Positions 32,988 to 44,481 of a DNA stretch of 64,000 nucleotides are shown one piece after another. A program made the position numbers and the translations under genes. Within the stretch, counting starts at the first letter, position 1; each line of letters starts with the position of its first letter. Location of the stretch: NCBI GenBank assembly GCA_963855995.1, contig OY979716.1:18347040-18411039 (forward strand), given 5' to 3'. The DNA comes from Muricea muricata. Taxonomy: Eukaryota > Cnidaria > Anthozoa > Malacalcyonacea > Plexauridae. The notes under the pieces were generated by a model. It made no database searches and had not been told where the DNA came from. It saw nothing but the letters and a program-made list of their open reading frames with translations.

Positions 32988-33593
32988 ATGAATTATCAAA
33001 AAGCATGCGGCTTTTCCCAAATATAATTTGTGCTTGCTTTTTTTCTGACTTACGAAGTTAGCTAATATGCATTTCATCATATTGTTAGGGAACAGTATAT
33101 TAATATAAAAATAACCAAGCTAAGTTCTCCAGGCAAGATAAACAATAAATGCGTCAGTGGGAAAGATAATGGGCTTAGTTCTTTGGCGAGAACAGAGAAA
33201 GTAAATACAGTTTGTATCTTGCACAAACATGCCAATTATCATTTCCATTTGGGATCACAGGATAACTAAGTATATTTGAACATGTCAAGGTTTGATACAT
33301 AAAACATACAACGTGGTCCGATTCATTTAGATAAGGAAAATTCCACATGCAGCTACCTGCACGTGTGCAGGTTTGGGGTATTAACATCAATCAAGTGTTA
33401 CGTCATAAAAATATAGTATGGTAAAATTGTCTTAATTAAAGTAAAAATCAAACATTGAAAATGAGTTAACATACTGTATATAGAGCCATTAAATTTTACT
33501 AAAGAAGTGAACGAAGTAAATTAAATTTTGAACATTTTTACATAATATTGATAGAGCATTAAAACGACTGAAACAGTGCGACAACGCCTTAAA

Positions 33594-33910
33594 CAAACAA
33601 AAGAAAAGAGCTGGTACGAGAGATCAGAAGTCCACGACCTTAAACCTGATTGGCTAAGTCGACATCAGCCCACCTTTTTTGTTCACGTGTACGACAAATG
33701 CTACAACCATTACTATAAAAGGATCGCCCCAGCTGAATCTCAGTAGTAGTTGCTTAGTAGCCGAAGAAGTGAAAACCCTACTCAAACGAGCAGACAGAAA
33801 AAGACAAGACAGACCAACGAACTCAGAAGAGAAAGAAGACCATTGAACTGCAGAATTATAACCTGTAAAGATTCCACTACCTCACGTATATATTCAATAA
33901 AACAAACTTT
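33594..33910 (+). mobile_element. Possible solo LTR
   Basis: Promoter and polyadenylation signals are spaced as in an LTR: TATAAAAGGATCG at about 33714, a purine-rich transcribed leader, and AATAAAAC at about 33896. Ends and target duplication were not resolved. It could equally be a promoter of an unrecognised short transcript. Confidence 0.3.
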
Positions 33911-34384
33911 ATAACAATATCTCGTATCATGAGCCATAAAAAAAACGGCAAAATATCTCACTCTGACTTTGTGCTCAAAAGGTCTACGCTGATTTTTTTT
34001 TAAACAATTTAATGCCAATAATATTATTATAGTTTTGTGTCCTTCCTTCAAGCTGTGCTTATCTCTCAATTAAAACATTTAAGCCATTGTTACAGGCATA
34101 GGCGTACGGGACCTCTGTCAACTGGGGGGGGGGGGGGGCTGTCATTTATTCCCCGAAAAATTCTGTATCGCCCTCAAATATATATATATATAGATATATA
34201 TCCGAAGTCGCAATTGGATCCAGAAAAATTTGACGGTGTATATTTAGTTACAGAAATTTTACTTAACTACAAGTGTTAAAAGTCGCTGACATTAATTAAA
34301 ACTTGATACAATATCTTTCGGAAGACTTTAGATCTGAAATCTAAACGGCAAATTATTCATCGATACCTTTTTCATGAAGGCACG

Positions 34385-36873
34385 TTAAAAAAAATATGTA
34401 TTGCGACCTTTTCGGTTCCCAAAAATATCAATCATTTTCTCCATATCTTCATTTATTACGCGATTGGCGTATCCCCTTTCAATATTTATCAGTGCTATGC
34501 TACAAAGCCTCTTCTCCCCCATAGTACTCTTAAGGTACGTTTTCAGTCGTCGGAGCTCACTGAATGACCGTTCAGCCGAACACGACGTTGCTGGAATTAC
34601 CGCTAAAATCGTAGCAACTTTTACGAACTCGGGAACCATTTCCAACAGTTCGTTCTTGCAAAGAGTATGGATAACTTCTGAAGCCGTTTTTAAACTAGAA
34701 ACTTTAGAATCATCGTTAGTATGCTTGAATTGGTCGAAAAGTCTCCTATCGGCTTCGATTAAATCATTGTCAAGATTATAGAAGTTGCCGACAAGCTCAT
34801 AATCTGAATGTGTTGGTGCTTCCCCCAGTACAACCGCACCCAAGGCACATAACACATCTTGGTCGTTACTTTCGAAACGACTTCCTAGTTCAGCCAACAA
34901 CTTGTCTAGAGAGTTGTAGTAGGTATTGATTCGGTGGTGCTGCATAGGTGTCATGACTTGATTGTTCGATGTTGTTGACTCACCAACGAGACCTTGCAAA
35001 CGGCTGGAAGGCTTCCTTCGTGGTACACGCGCATCCCTGAATGTAACAAAATCAGAATTCTTGGTCCACGATTTGATGTCTTTGTATAGCTGATCGGCCC
35101 GTTTCCAAATTAGTTCGTAGGATTCGTCGCTGCGGCATTGTTTCAAAGTCTTAACAGTTAGTGTTGCGTTTCTTCGGGCATTAATAACATCGACATTCTT
35201 TCCTTGTAAATAACTGCTAAGGGCATTGGTGTTTGACAAAATGACTTTCAAAATGCATAGCCCAAGAACAAACTCAAAGTCGCAAATGGTGTTAAGGAGA
35301 CTTCTGCTATCGGTATAGGTCTTCGGATCTTTGTCGTTAGCGAGTAAAATTAGGCCTTTCAAAATTCGCTCCATCTGTTCTGTAACAGCCTTGACCGCTT
35401 CCCATCGACACGACCAACGATTTACACTCAATGATTTAAGGGTTAACTTCAAATGATCGAGTTCTACTTCAATGTCCCGGAACATGGTATGACGTTTCGC
35501 ACTTCCCTCAAGCAAATTGTACAGGCTTTGAATAGTTCCAAGTGCATTACGGAGTGGTTCGACTTCTGACATTGTGTCTTGCAATGCTAGGTTAAGCAGA
35601 TGTCCGTAGCAATGTACATATACAGCAAATGGGGAACAGTCCTTCATTCGTGCAGCTAGTCCCTTTTCTTTGCCACTCATGTTAGCTGCCCCGTCGAAAC
35701 ATTCGCCAACAATATTCGTCGCATCCAAGTTGAGATCGGAAATTGCCTTTGTGATAAGATCGTATAGCGCTTTACCGTCGGTAGTTTTGGTTTCGTAAAA
35801 GCCAACGAATGCTTCTTTTTTAACACCATCGGCGACGAAGCTGAGGCACAAAGAAACCTGTTCAGTTCGACTGATGTCAGATGTCTCGTCAACGATCACG
35901 CCAAATGGCCCACATGCAATACAATCCTGCTGAATTCTTTCTAATATGAGATCGGCTAATATTTGAAGAATTTCATTCTGGATAGCCGGCGAAGTCCATT
36001 GTACATGCTTTTCTAACTGCGACTTCAACATGTTTTCGAGCCACGGAATGTCTCTGCATCGGAAATGCAGATGTTCCAGAAAATTACCGCGGTTTACGTC
36101 AGAAAAGCTTCCAAAATCACCGCGTTCTTCTTCATGTCCTCTTTGCGCGATATTCTGTTGGGCCGTGAAGAATAGCGATTCCATTATGACTTTCAAATAT
36201 TTCCGATTTTTTTCAACATACTCTTCGTGAGCACTGTGAAGTTGTTTTAGAACTGATGTTTGTTGCCGCAAATTCGAGCGATATGCTATCCATTTTGTCA
36301 TTGCTTCTTGATGACTTGCACTCATGTGGTGTTTCTTGAGCCGTTCCGTTTTCTTCACTTGGTAAATTTGAACGATCTGTCATTCATAAAGCGTTCACAA
36401 GCGAAACAATTCGCCTCGTGATTGGCAATCGAATAGCTCAGCCAGGGATATTGTTTGTACCATGCTGACTGGAAATCACGCTGGAAATCTTCATTACCGA
36501 ATGTCCTAGGATTATATTTGCTCAACACTGGTTGTTGGGGGGCGTCTTTGTCAGATTTCGGTATCACTGGATTGTTAGCTTCGTTCGGTTTACTTTTGTT
36601 CTTGTTTATCTTTGACGACTCGAATACTTGATCATGCTCTAACGTTTCAGAGCAACTCGATTGGGGAGAAAGGTTCAATTCGCCCATATTATTAGACTGA
36701 GAATCGTGCACATTATTTAGGCACGAATCCCAATCAAATGTTGGTGAAGATGTTTCACGTGTTGTTGCAGCGGCATGAAGCTCATGTGTTTCGTTACTTT
36801 CCAACGAGCCCCAATTAGTGCTACATGTCGGGACATCTAAAGAATTCGAAATTTCTTTTAGACTATGACACAT
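34385..36873 (-). pseudogene. hAT transposase, ZMYM/DUF4371 type, one 1-base deletion
   Basis: Two frames join at about 36358. The first (36355-36873) holds the start of a TTF-type zinc finger (C-F-A-C-E-R-F). The second (34385-36358) continues it (K-K-T-E-R-L-K-K-H-H...H) and then shows the catalytic domain: D in V-D-E-T-S-D (residue 157), D in C-F-D-G-A-A-N (222), E in C-S-A-E-R-S-F-S-E-L (596), and the hAT dimerisation region at the C terminus. The finger is split by loss of a single base where a Trp codon is expected (AAGTGAAG). Everything else reads open for 657 residues. DNA binding and cut-and-paste are the family's roles. Confidence 0.9.
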
Positions 36874-37165
36874 CCGACTAGATTAAATTAGCTTCAATTT
36901 TAGAGAAATCAGAGTATTAATTAACTCTTTCTCCTTTTGTCCGACGATGTAACAAAACGCAAGCGTTTTCCTAAAGTTTACTAAAATAAATTGAATACAA
37001 TTTTCTCTTCACATATCTGAAGTTTTAAAATGATTTAGAAACCTCTAAATTCCTTACTTTTCAAGCTTTCCAGCGATACCCATATCAGCTGTCAAAACAC
37101 AATACACACGCGAAAATATCCGATTCTGACTTCCAGCCACGTTTTTATATTCTAACATAACTTAG

Positions 37166-37286
37166 CATAGGCGCCCAACTATGCTCGCACGCAGTGGCAC
37201 GCACGCACGCGACTGCCTATTATTATATAGATAGACAGTCGTATGCGTGCGTGCCACTGCGTGCGAGCATAGTTTGGCGACCTATG
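37166..37286. mobile_element. Palindromic MITE nested in the hAT element
   Basis: Ends CATAGGCGCCCAACTATGC and GCATAGTTTGGCGACCTATG, then long inverted arms rich in CGCACG. A 7-bp direct repeat AACTTAG flanks it (37159-37165 and 37287-37293). The first eight bases, CATAGGCG, equal the terminus of the surrounding hAT. Length 121 bp. Confidence 0.85.
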
Positions 37287-37862
37287 AACTTAGTATGTTT
37301 TCAAAATCAATACGTAGTGTAAAAAATCCAAGGAATTCACTCAATTCAGACTTACAACATGCGAAAGAAATCTATATCGACGATTATTTTGCTGAAAATT
37401 TCATTCATTTTGGCGATGCATATGCTTCGCAACGTCCATTGTTCACCAGTGTCAGTGACTTCAAACTTCAATTCAACTGGAAGACTATTCCAAGTTTCCG
37501 CACCTGTAGATTCGAACTACATGCATGTGCGCTGGTTCCAAATATTTATTCCAACAAAACCATATAAAACTATAACTTTTCTAAAAACATGCAAAACGTT
37601 CTTTGTACGTTTTTTCGTCGCCATCTTGCCCGCCCCAGTCTCCCCGGAAATCCAGGGATAAGTACCCTTGGCGACCACGCAACTACGCAAAAAATGTCAA
37701 CAAATCCCCTGTCTTAACTAAAATCGCTCTCAAAGCACCTCTGTAGCCAAATGATTTTTTCATAGCATTAGTGTTTGGCATTGGCAATGCGTAATTATAT
37801 TCTCTTTGTCAGTGAACGATTTTGGTAAGGGCTGCTGAGAAAGAGTAAGATTGTACACTCAG

Positions 37863-38183
37863 TTAAATTTCATTAAGTTTACCTTCTTGTGATCTATCTG
37901 CAGCACATCGAGATGAAATTATGATATCTTTCGAAGAATCACAGTCTAGTTTAGCTCCTTTGGCTACGGGTTCCTCGTCTTCTTTTCCCGTGAAGTTTAG
38001 CTTAGTTTGAGAAGCAGATAAAACTGGATAAAATTCTAATTTCTCGCCGATGTGTTTACTACTTTTTGCATGGCGGCCCGTATAATCGGAGTCAATAATT
38101 TTACCACATCCAGAACAGGTGACACGAGTACGGTAAGAGTGCTTTTGACTCTCTTGACATCGTTTAGAACGTTTGCCTTCCAT
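37863..38183 (-). CDS. N-terminal zinc-finger exon of the hAT element
   Basis: 106 codons: M-E-G-K-R-S-K-R start, then C-S-G-C-G-K, and H-A-K-S-S-K-H, a C2H2/BED-like finger, followed by an acidic region. Probably the first coding exon of the transposase, spliced over the MITE-containing interval to 36873. The exact splice sites were not fixed. Confidence 0.55.
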   Translation of the reverse strand: MEGKRSKRCQESQKHSYRTRVTCSGCGKIIDSDYTGRHAKSSKHIGEKLEFYPVLSASQTKLNFTGKEDEEPVAKGAKLDCDSSKDIIISSRCAADRSQEGKLNEI

Positions 38184-39322
38184 GTGTATTTGTAATCTCG
38201 TACTCCGGTATTGAGATTTTTGAGCAACACAACATTTTTTCGAGGTGAAATAAACAACCTTAAACGTTCTGAGGTCACGTCACGTCACGCCACGCCATCC
38301 CTTCCCTTCGACTTCCGCTTCGTATAAATTAATTATAGAAGCGATCATAAATGCCAAGTCTACTGTTTTTACTTATGTCCGTTGAAATCTTTCCGACGAC
38401 AAATGCAGAAATTTAGTTTCAACACAGTACTAAAACACAACGAAAGATTTTATTTTCACAGTTATTTATTTATTACAATGTGTGACAATTCCTTTGTCTC
38501 AGCGCCCAAATTCCCCGAAACTTGGCAATAAATTCCCCGAAAAACTGGCAGTTCCCGAACTTTGGGGGGGGGGGCTGCAGCCCCCCAACCCTCCCGACTC
38601 GTACGCCTATGGTTACAGGTACGCTGCAAGTTGCAAAGCAATTCGAGCTTTAGCTGATGTTATTTCAAACTTAATCGTAGAGATCGTGATTTTGGTAAAC
38701 ATCCTGCTTTATAAAAAAATATACTTGCAGAGGGGTGATTCTGGTGTTTGTCTCACTTACCGAACTCACTAGACGAAGCGAGGAGAGTTCGGGAAACTTC
38801 TAGCCACCCGAGGTGCATCCAACCTCACTCAACCTGCAAGTATGTCACGTTTTTATCTCAATAGAAATAAATTGTAAACATAGACTGGATAAAGTGTGTA
38901 AAATACTTACACCTTTGGTCTTTATTTGCAAAAATATATAAAATATTTAGATGATATTTCAGTTTTCTTCCTTATTTTAATATCTCGATCCACGTTTTCT
39001 ATGTCAAGACTGTACATCTTTAGGTTTAATTTTTCTCAATAAAATAATTATTATTAATCACAATTTCTAAAAGCCAAACATATTGACACACAATAATAAA
39101 TGATGTATCCAATGCAGCTGTATAAGTTGGATGTTTGTACTCAGAGTAATGAGTAACGAGTAATGAGTAATGAATTTTTACTCACATAAAGACAAACCAT
39201 TAAAACATTGATTCCACTGATTCATCGAGTCTCCAAATGATCGTCTCCAAGGTGAATAACATGTTCGCAATAGTAGAATACTAGTAAACGAACCTGCTAC
39301 TGGTGTCAGGTAAAAGTTTATA

Positions 39323-39930
39323 CTAAATTTTCGACCGCCATCATAGGTGGCCCAGAAATCGGTGCTTTTTAACCTTAAATAAATCTGTCTTGTACATAAT
39401 GTTCCTTTTAAAACTGTCAGAAACTCGCGGAATTGTTTTTCTCTTTGAATTTTCCCACCTTTGCTTATTGGCTGAAATTTCAGCAAAAATATGTGAGCCA
39501 AAAAGGGAAGGCAGGAAAATTAAAAAATATTACGAATTGGCCGATTGGGTGACCCCAGCATAGGTTTCGAAAAATATTTCTGCCGCTGAAAAAAAACCTT
39601 CAAAACTCTCGCTTTTTTCCCGTACTTTGGAAAGGATTTAAAACAGAAAAACTGGTAAGAATGTAGTAAAATTATCCGTGTTCAACATGCTGTATTTTTT
39701 ATTTCCTTGTTGCTCTTAGTTTTCAAGATATTTGTGTGTTTTTAAAGTGTTTACATTAACGGCAGACAATTTATTTACATTTAGGCGCGAGACTGACCAA
39801 CAGTCGCACGAGAAAAAACAATTCCGCGAGTTTCTGACAGCCGTAAAAGAAACATTATTTACAAGATTTATTTATTGAAGGTTAAAAAGCACCGATTTTT
39901 GGGCCACCTATGATGGTAGTCGAAAATTTA
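39323..39930. repeat. 120-bp inverted repeat with 370-bp spacer
   Basis: Left arm 39323-39442 and right arm 39811-39930 match inversely (for example AAATTTTCGACCGCCATCAT against ATGATGGTAGTCGAAAATTT). Just right of it, 39936-40005 reads on the minus strand as CTGATGATGACTATGGAGTC, like the first half of a PLE hammerhead whose GAAA is lost. It is probably an old PLE dimer core. Confidence 0.7.
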
Positions 39931-40119
39931 TTATCATTGGATCGATAAAATGCAATGCCACGAAGACTCCATAGTCATCATCAGGAATGAAATGATGATC
40001 TAATTATATTACATATATACATACAGTGAAGAAACATAACATACTAGCTAAATTTTAAAATTTCTTTTGAGGTATTTGTCCCGTGGTGCAAAGTAGGCTT
40101 GTGTCTGTTAATTGCTATT

Positions 40120-41160
40120 AATTCTAGATATAAAAGCAATGATTAATGTGCAGATTTATAATTAAAGATTAGATCTGTTAGTAAGCAATTAATGTTAGTA
40201 TAATCATATTAAGGTGGCTCCCTACACTTTTTAATAAAATAAAAAAATACATAGTTTAAATAACAAATTTGAACAATAATTATTGTTTGTAGCAATTGAA
40301 TAAGCTGATTTGAATTCAAGAACATATCAAGAGTCTTACTGTGATAGTTATAAGTTTGTAAGTCACGTTGCCATGGTAACAGTAGCGTTTCAAAATGGCG
40401 GCTAAATCAGCTTTAAACTGAAATAACTTGTAAAAAAGCACGGTGACCCCCATTTTTTATTTTCTTAAAAATTTTATATTGAGATAAGAAATATTTTTAG
40501 CGTTTTAGAAAAAATTCTGTTGATTGAAAGTTTTTGTATTCTAAGAATTCATGTTTTTCCAATTCAAAAAAAATTCAATCGACAGAATTTTTTCTAAATC
40601 GGTAAAAGTATTTTGTATATTAGTAAAAAACTTTTAAAAGTATAAAAAATGAGGGTCACAGTGCTTTTTTACAAGTTATTTTAGTTTAAAGATGATTTAG
40701 CCGCCATATTGGACCGCTATTGTTGCCATGGCAACGTAACTTAAAAATTCGTATTTACCACAATTAGACTCTTGACATGTTCCTCGACTCAAGTGGACCT
40801 ATTTAATTACTCCAAATAACAATTATTTGTCAGAAATATGACCTAAACTATGTATTTTTCGATTTGAATGAAAATTGTACGGAGCAACCTTAAGGTTTAT
40901 TTGCCGAATGTTTTTGATATACTTAAATTCATTGCAAGTAATCACGTGGTTATATATTTCAGAAGTGTTTTGGGAGGAGTGTTCTTTAATTCTTGTGTAT
41001 AAGCAACGGTCGGTTTTTCCATTTAACAATTAAATTCATAAATAATAGAGTTTTGTATTGTTTAGGTGTAGAATCTTTAAGTGAAATAAAAAGGCCTGTG
41101 TGCGTCACTTGTTTGCCAATTAATGATGATTTTGCATTGTGATTTTGGAAGGAATCAGAC
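40120..41160 (-). mobile_element. PLE relic interrupted by a TTAA MITE
   Basis: Outside the MITE, 40823-41029 and neighbours read on the minus strand as GIY-YIG remnants: G-K-T-D-R-C-L-Y-T-R-I-K-E-H, then I-Y-N-H-V-I-T-C. Related relics are at 58020-58430 and 59090-59330. Old, frameshifted. Confidence 0.65.
40209..40893. mobile_element. piggyBac-like MITE with TTAA duplication
   Basis: The element is 40213-40889 (677 bp), flanked by TTAA on both sides. Ends GGTGGCTCCC and GGAGCAACC, followed by long imperfect inverted arms (ATACATAGTTTAAAT/ACCTAAACTATGTAT; GTTGCCATGG/CCATGGCAAC). The related PLE relic has a single TTAA at 58119-58122 where this element sits. A diverged half copy lies at 50428-50630. 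Confidence 0.88.
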
Positions 41161-41218
41161 ATAATAAGTGCTACTCTGGTTTTGTTAAATGAATGAAATC
41201 ACCAAACAAAGATTACAT

Positions 41219-41269
41219 TCACGACCCAACGTTTCGACACTCCGGTCTAGTGTCTTCATCAGGGGTGAT
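41219..41269 (-). ncRNA. Hammerhead ribozyme motif, PLE at 41-42 kb
   Basis: Minus strand: CUGAUGA (41256-41262), a six-pair stem II GACACU/AGUGUC, GAAAC (41231-41235), a two-base stem III with loop GUUGG, and a GUC triplet. Stem I is weak (UCAC/GUGA with a two-base bulge). Core residues all fit. Sits just after the GIY-YIG stop. Confidence 0.65.
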
Positions 41270-41311
41270 CTGATGTTGAAACTCACGACCTTATATGCTG
41301 TCAAGGTGACG

Positions 41312-42300
41312 TCATCTACCAACAAGATGTAAATACTCTTGTGGTAAATGACTTCCGTCATCCCTATTCAAGGCACAAGGGCTCGCATTGATATGCCAGG
41401 CTTCCAAACAAAGCCTTTGACCATAACGATTGTTAGTGGTAATGACTTTAGAATCTTCCCGCGCAATGTTATGGCTTGTTTCACACACGTGTTCAGCCAA
41501 AGCTGATTTTGAGCTGTTAAGATTAGAAACAGCCCTTTGATGTTCTTTTAGACGTGTGCAAAACTGGCGTTTTGTTTGACCCAGATATACTTTCTCGCAA
41601 TCACCGCATGGTATAGAGTATACAGCATGTGTTTTCCGATCAGTCGGATCCTTGGGTTTTGCAAAAATATGTCCCAATGTCTGAAAGGGTTTCAGGGCAA
41701 CCTTGATACCACAATTATTAAGAACTCTCTTGACTGGTTCCGCAATTCCTTGAATGTACGGGACTATTGGAAAACCTTTCACAGCGGAGTCACCCTCTGG
41801 AGAGTTGCAATGAGTCAAGGTTGGACGCCTTAAACAATCGTAGAGAAAGCTCTTAGGATAATTGTTTTCTTTCAGAATATTGGTTACATATTGACACTCG
41901 TTTTCCCTAGCATCGATATAGTCTCAAATTTCAGTTTGGAAGGAATGTTATCTTGCGGATAAAACTGTTCGTTAATCTAGTCCCATGTTTTCTAATGTAT
42001 GGTAGCGAGATCTAAATTTTCTTCAAATTAGGGTTATTGTCGGGATTCACATTTTCCATATTGAGATTATCAGTAGTTGTTGAAGGAGAGAATAGGGAGA
42101 TAAGTTTTCTGGTTAGTCTGCGTGGGTAACCATTCCATGACATAAATTGTTTGATATTGTTGATTTCTTTTTGTAGAAGATCATTGTTGCTACAAATTTT
42201 GTGAGCACGATAAATAAGTGCACTTATCCATGCAATCGTTTTTGACCAGGGAGTATAACTGAAGAAATGCTGATATTGTTCAGTGTGAGTTTGTTTGCGT
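41312..42300 (-). pseudogene. PLE RT thumb and GIY-YIG endonuclease
   Basis: 41312-41915 is open: I-L-K-E-N-N-Y-P, then A-L-K-P-F-Q-T-L, Y-S-I-P-C-G-D-C-E-K-V-Y-L-G-Q-T (GIY-YIG core), R-L-K-E-H, E-A-W-H-I-N. Further upstream (42055-42260) reads W-I-S-A-L-I-Y-R-A-H-K-I-C-S and F-M-S-W-N-G-Y-P, the RT thumb region. The RT palm is absent and the parts are in different frames, so the copy is dead. The Penelope/Poseidon-type linker without a Cys cluster differs from PLE B and C. Confidence 0.8.
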
Positions 42301-43017
42301 TAGACTATTGTCGTCAACATATCGTTTAAATTTATCGAAAGCAATACTACCATTGTTAATTAGAGGTTTAATTTGAAAACATTATCATTAAACTAACACT
42401 ACAGTGAATCATTGCTTTCGGTATAAAAAGAACAAAGTAATTTCTTTCTTTTGGGGAGATATTTTTCTAATTTTTAATATATCTACAGTAAATTAACAGG
42501 TTGAGCCCCCCCCCCCCCTTCCCAGCACAATCGTTGAGCATGCATGACGTAGTTGCTGTTGCGACATGTCAATGTGTAAACTAATAATTCTTTACTGCTC
42601 AGGACTTTGTGACGTGTTTATATTTCAACACGTACTTAACACTAACTCCCTAATGCATGCTGTAAAGCATGGCTTAGCAAATCAAATTATTTTAATATAC
42701 TGTATGTAATGTAATCATATTGTTCACATAAACGGTTGAAAATTCAAAAATAATTCTGGATAGAACAAATCCTAAAGATGATTTCATCTACAATGATGTA
42801 GATCAACAATGGTTAATCTAGAACTGATAAACTTGAACGACGCCTACGCATATTAAATTGTGGGAGAATCATGTATAATCCTGTAAGTAGCACGTGCTCT
42901 TTTCAAATTTAATGCATAAATTTAAATTTTTGAATCAAAATACAGCAATTATTCCACGCTACGATGTGATTTCCTACAGATTCTTTAGGAAAGTATTTAG
43001 AATTCAAATAATCAACG

Positions 43018-43150
43018 TCACTGTGGAACATCTTCATCCGGTGGAAATGGGTGGTAATCAATTCCATTTTTAACAGAGATTCTCATCGCTTCTCCTATTT
43101 TATTTTCGTCATTCAAGAGTTGAATGAAACCTTCTGCAACAATGTCAGGA
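43018..43150 (-). CDS. SDR copy B, last exon
   Basis: Acceptor AG at 43151-43152, then P-D-I-V-A-E-G-F-I-Q-L-L and a C terminus Y-H-P-F-P-P-D-E-D-V-P-Q before TGA (43018-43020). Phase matches exon 43524-43651 (CAGTC|T gives Gln-Ser-Pro). 133 bases. It corresponds to the C-terminal helix region of HPGD-like SDRs. The 700 bases downstream (42310-43017) hold no other feature except a C-run at 42505. Confidence 0.85.
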
Positions 43151-43523
43151 CTGTAGGAAAAGAAAAAAATACACTACGTAAATTACTCGGGGTGATAGTC
43201 CGTTGAGCACAAGAGTGATGGCGTGTTGACGAAGGCTCTCCTCAATAATTTTCTTCACTCTCGTGTCCGGCAAAACGCACGGCCTGCAGACGCGTTGTGT
43301 TGGTATACACATGAGTGAAAATTGCGCAGTGCAACTGATGCCGAGTATAGTTTTTATGGTTTTGATATTTAGTAAAAATGTAGCTTCTTCAGGCTCAAAG
43401 AGCTTTATCAACGCTTCAACGGCGAAATCTGGATTCTGTTTTAATAGAACTGTAAGTACCGGTTACGCCAATCAAAATAAAAAGAGAAATAAGGATAACT
43501 AAACATTGACAAAAATCACTCAC

Positions 43524-43651
43524 GACTGAATTCCACCTTCTTCCCATATTTTCTTTACGATGGGATGATTTAGAGCTCCTTGTCTAGCCATATTAGTATC
43601 AATAAGCGATGGACAAATGCAGTTCAGACGTACTCCTGCTTCAATTGCTAT
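43524..43651 (-). CDS. SDR copy B, penultimate exon
   Basis: Starts I-A-I-E-A-G-V-R-L-N-C-I-C-P-S-L-I-D-T, the conserved SDR block after the active site (GVRxNxIxPG type), and continues to W-E-E-G-G-I-Q. Canonical acceptor (TAG|ATAGC) and donor (CAGTC|GTGAGTG). Confidence 0.9.
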
Positions 43652-44099
43652 CTATTCAAATATATCGATATTGTTTGGAATTAAAGGAATTAAGTATTTC
43701 GTAAAGTACGGTCTAAGAAAATATTCGATCTTTCGATCAATGAAGAAATTTTACTGCTTTGAAATTCCATCAAAATGAAATATTTGTAATAGTCATCGAG
43801 ACCAACTATGAGAAGTTTTTCGTCATTGTGGTCAGTTGTAACAATGAATGACAATAAACTATAGAAATAGGATTTCTAAAGAACGAATAATATTAATCAA
43901 TGCTGACTTTTGTTTCAAAAAGCCAATCATAAAGCCTGATGATTCGTAATTACCCAGCGTTAAGTTAAGCGTTAAGTACTTCAAATATCATTAATAATTA
44001 ATGATGTAGCCTCAATTATTAGTTCGTAATGATAAGGCTTTGCTTTGGAAAGGAGTAATTAAAGTTCCTCTCATGATTACTTTCAGCGATATTTCTTTG

Positions 44100-44283
44100 C
44101 CACAATGTATGTTGATCATATTTATTGCAACACTTTAAACTCTATAAACCCTTGCTGACAGAGTCATCAGACTCAAATTGAATAGCAACGTTGGTATTCA
44201 ATTCGAGTCTGATGACTCAGTACTAGTCAGCAAGGGTTTAGAGTTTAAAGTGTTGCAATAAATATGATCAACATACATTGTGG
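44100..44283. repeat. Near-perfect 184-bp palindrome in an SDR intron
   Basis: Arms of about 80 bases: CCACAATGTATGTTGATCAT at the left, ATGATCAACATACATTGTGG at the right, continuing inwards through AAACCCTTGCTGACA and GAGTCATCAGACTC. A 10-20 base centre. Very low divergence means recent formation or active correction. Confidence 0.9.
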
Positions 44284-44392
44284 TGAAGTCCTTCGTAATA
44301 AATTGCATATTGTAGCGTACAAAAAATGATAAAAAATATGGACCTTTTTTACTAATATATGATGCAATCGTATTTACAATGGCGATTCTTAC

Positions 44393-44481
44393 CCATGCGT
44401 AAGCTCTTGTAAAACCAACTACGCCATGTTTAGAAGCAATATACGCACAGTTTGGATTAATTGGACGATGATTGAGGAGAC
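44393..44481 (-). CDS. SDR copy B, catalytic YxxxK exon
   Basis: 29 codons plus two bases: L-L-N-H-R-P, then Y-I-A-S-K-H-G-V-V-G-F-T-R. Y-I-A-S-K is the SDR catalytic Tyr-x3-Lys; the Tyr acts as acid/base and the Lys binds cofactor ribose. Splice borders AG|GT and TGG|GTAAG agree with neighbours in phase. The preceding exon, expected to carry the catalytic Ser, was not found. Confidence 0.9.

Larger units (their letters stand above)
34089..38619 (-). mobile_element. hAT DNA transposon with 8-bp target duplications
   Basis: The element is 34097-38611. Termini CATAGGCGTACGGGA and TCCCGACTCGTACGCCTATG are imperfect inverted repeats. The flanks are exact 8-bp copies GTTACAGG (34089-34096 and 38612-38619). 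Subterminal CCCCGAAAAA/TTCCCCGAAA motifs and G-runs occur at both ends. Contents: transposase (34385-36873), an N-terminal zinc-finger exon (37863-38183), and a nested MITE. The copy is complete, with one frameshift in the transposase. Confidence 0.93.
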
